Assembly (NCBI RefSeq): GCF_905171775.1
Contig: NC_053495.1
Location: forward strand, 109,717,409-109,781,408
DNA: 64,000 bases
Source of the DNA: Rana temporaria
Lineage: Eukaryota; Chordata; Amphibia; Anura; Ranidae
Direction of reading: 5' to 3'
Below the pieces are notes generated by a model. It had not been told where the DNA came from. It made no database searches and saw only the letters and a list, made by a program, of their open reading frames with translations. A program made the position numbers and the translations under genes. Shown here one piece after another: positions 63,420 to 64,000 of this stretch. How positions within the stretch are numbered: the stretch's first letter is position 1; each line of letters begins with the position of its first letter.

Positions 63420-63740
63420 CCTGAGGAGTGGAAGCGAGTATATATTCTAAATCGTTTTTCGGCATGAAAAAAAACTACGTTTTTAAAAACGTCATTTAAA
63501 ATGATCGTGTGTGGGCTTCACATCGTTTTTCGGCTTCTGAAAAACGACGAAAAAAAATTCAAACATGCTGCATTTTTTCACCTCGTTTTTTAAACTGTCG
63601 TTTTTCGTGTTGTTAAAAATGATTGTGTGTGGGCAAAAACGACGTTTTAAACCCGCGCATACCCAGAAGCAGGTTATGAGATAGGAGCGCTCGTTCAGGT
63701 AAAACTACCATTCATAATGGAGTAAGCACATTCATCACGC
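63420..63740. repeat. A/T-rich repeat with CGTTTTTCGGC motifs
   Basis: Repeated CGTTTTTCGGC, AAAAACGACG and ATCGTGTGTGGGC blocks occur in both orientations, suggesting a palindromic MITE. A small related piece lies near 26600-26640. Confidence 0.55.
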
Positions 63741-63805
63741 TGTAACAGACAAAAAAGCGCAAATCGTCTTTTACTAACAAGGAATCAGCTAAAAGCAGCC
63801 CAAAG

Positions 63806-64000
63806 GCGCACGTCAATCATCTATGCAGATCTCCCCATCGGGGAAAAGGAGCGACAAGCTCACTCCCCGCAAGGAAGAAGACCCGGAAGTGCGGCTGAAG
63901 ACAGGTAAGTGTACACATAAAAAAAAAAATGACAACGCTACAAGCCTTTATTAAGGCTACAGATAGGTCAGCCAAAAAGTTAATTTTAGGGTGAACCCCC
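63806..64000. mobile_element. Partial second copy of the TTAA foldback MITE
   Basis: The right half of the 62823-63332 element (from about 63137) is repeated here in direct orientation with a few changes and runs off the window end. Its left half is missing or replaced. Confidence 0.8.

Overview
This is vertebrate nuclear DNA. It is most likely from a frog, probably a ranid: the repeat repertoire fits (Penelope-like elements, Tc1, hAT and Harbinger elements, palindromic MITEs) and so does a complement-type sushi exon. Nothing looks prokaryotic; there are no operons, rRNA, tRNA or CRISPR arrays. The window is almost entirely a mosaic of nested transposable elements. The only convincing host exon is a single sushi/CCP exon at 6801-6983 that resembles the penultimate domain of complement factor H, so the left part probably lies in introns of such a gene.

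Layout. 1-2.9 kb: a decayed Tc1 element carrying a hAT-type foldback MITE. 2.9-6.0 kb: a hAT element with an exact 8-bp target duplication, containing a minisatellite and a foldback retro-insert. 6.8-7.0 kb: the sushi exon. 7-12.4 kb: MITEs, a broken Tc1 transposase, a ranid-type DNA repeat and a second hAT element with an 8-bp duplication. 12,863-21,862: a 9,000-bp Harbinger element with matching termini and a 3-bp duplication. It carries three genes: an intact two-exon DDE transposase, an intact three-exon Myb/SANT protein on the opposite strand, and a frameshifted MADF-domain gene. 22.6-26.0 kb: an L1-like fragment split by nested DNA elements. 26.8-29.3 kb: a Harbinger-like element without transposase but with an intact Myb-like gene. 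29.5-34.9 kb: a dead Penelope-like element (PLE) split by three insertions.

36,689-42,977: a PLE insertion that is a giant palindrome, with two 3,065-bp arms, a 21-bp spacer and a 14-bp target duplication; each arm has a hammerhead-like motif. 44,455-46,827: a 790-codon PLE reading frame (reverse transcriptase plus GIY-YIG nuclease) without an ATG start. About 1 kb upstream, at 43.4 kb, lies a nearly canonical hammerhead ribozyme motif. 48.8-62.5 kb: another PLE, split by a 12.6-kb insertion of one L1-like element (L1-A), which is itself split by a 5.8-kb structurally complete L1-like element (L1-B) with both ORFs open. Both L1 insertions have 15-bp duplications. 62.8-64 kb: TTAA-type MITEs.

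Functionally the genes are transposition machinery: cut-and-paste transposases with DNA-binding partners, and target-primed retroelements. The recurring unusual feature is a set of foldback insertions with 14-15-bp target duplications and one longer arm, of which the 6.3-kb palindrome is the extreme case. All coordinates and motif matches were read by eye; no database search was possible.
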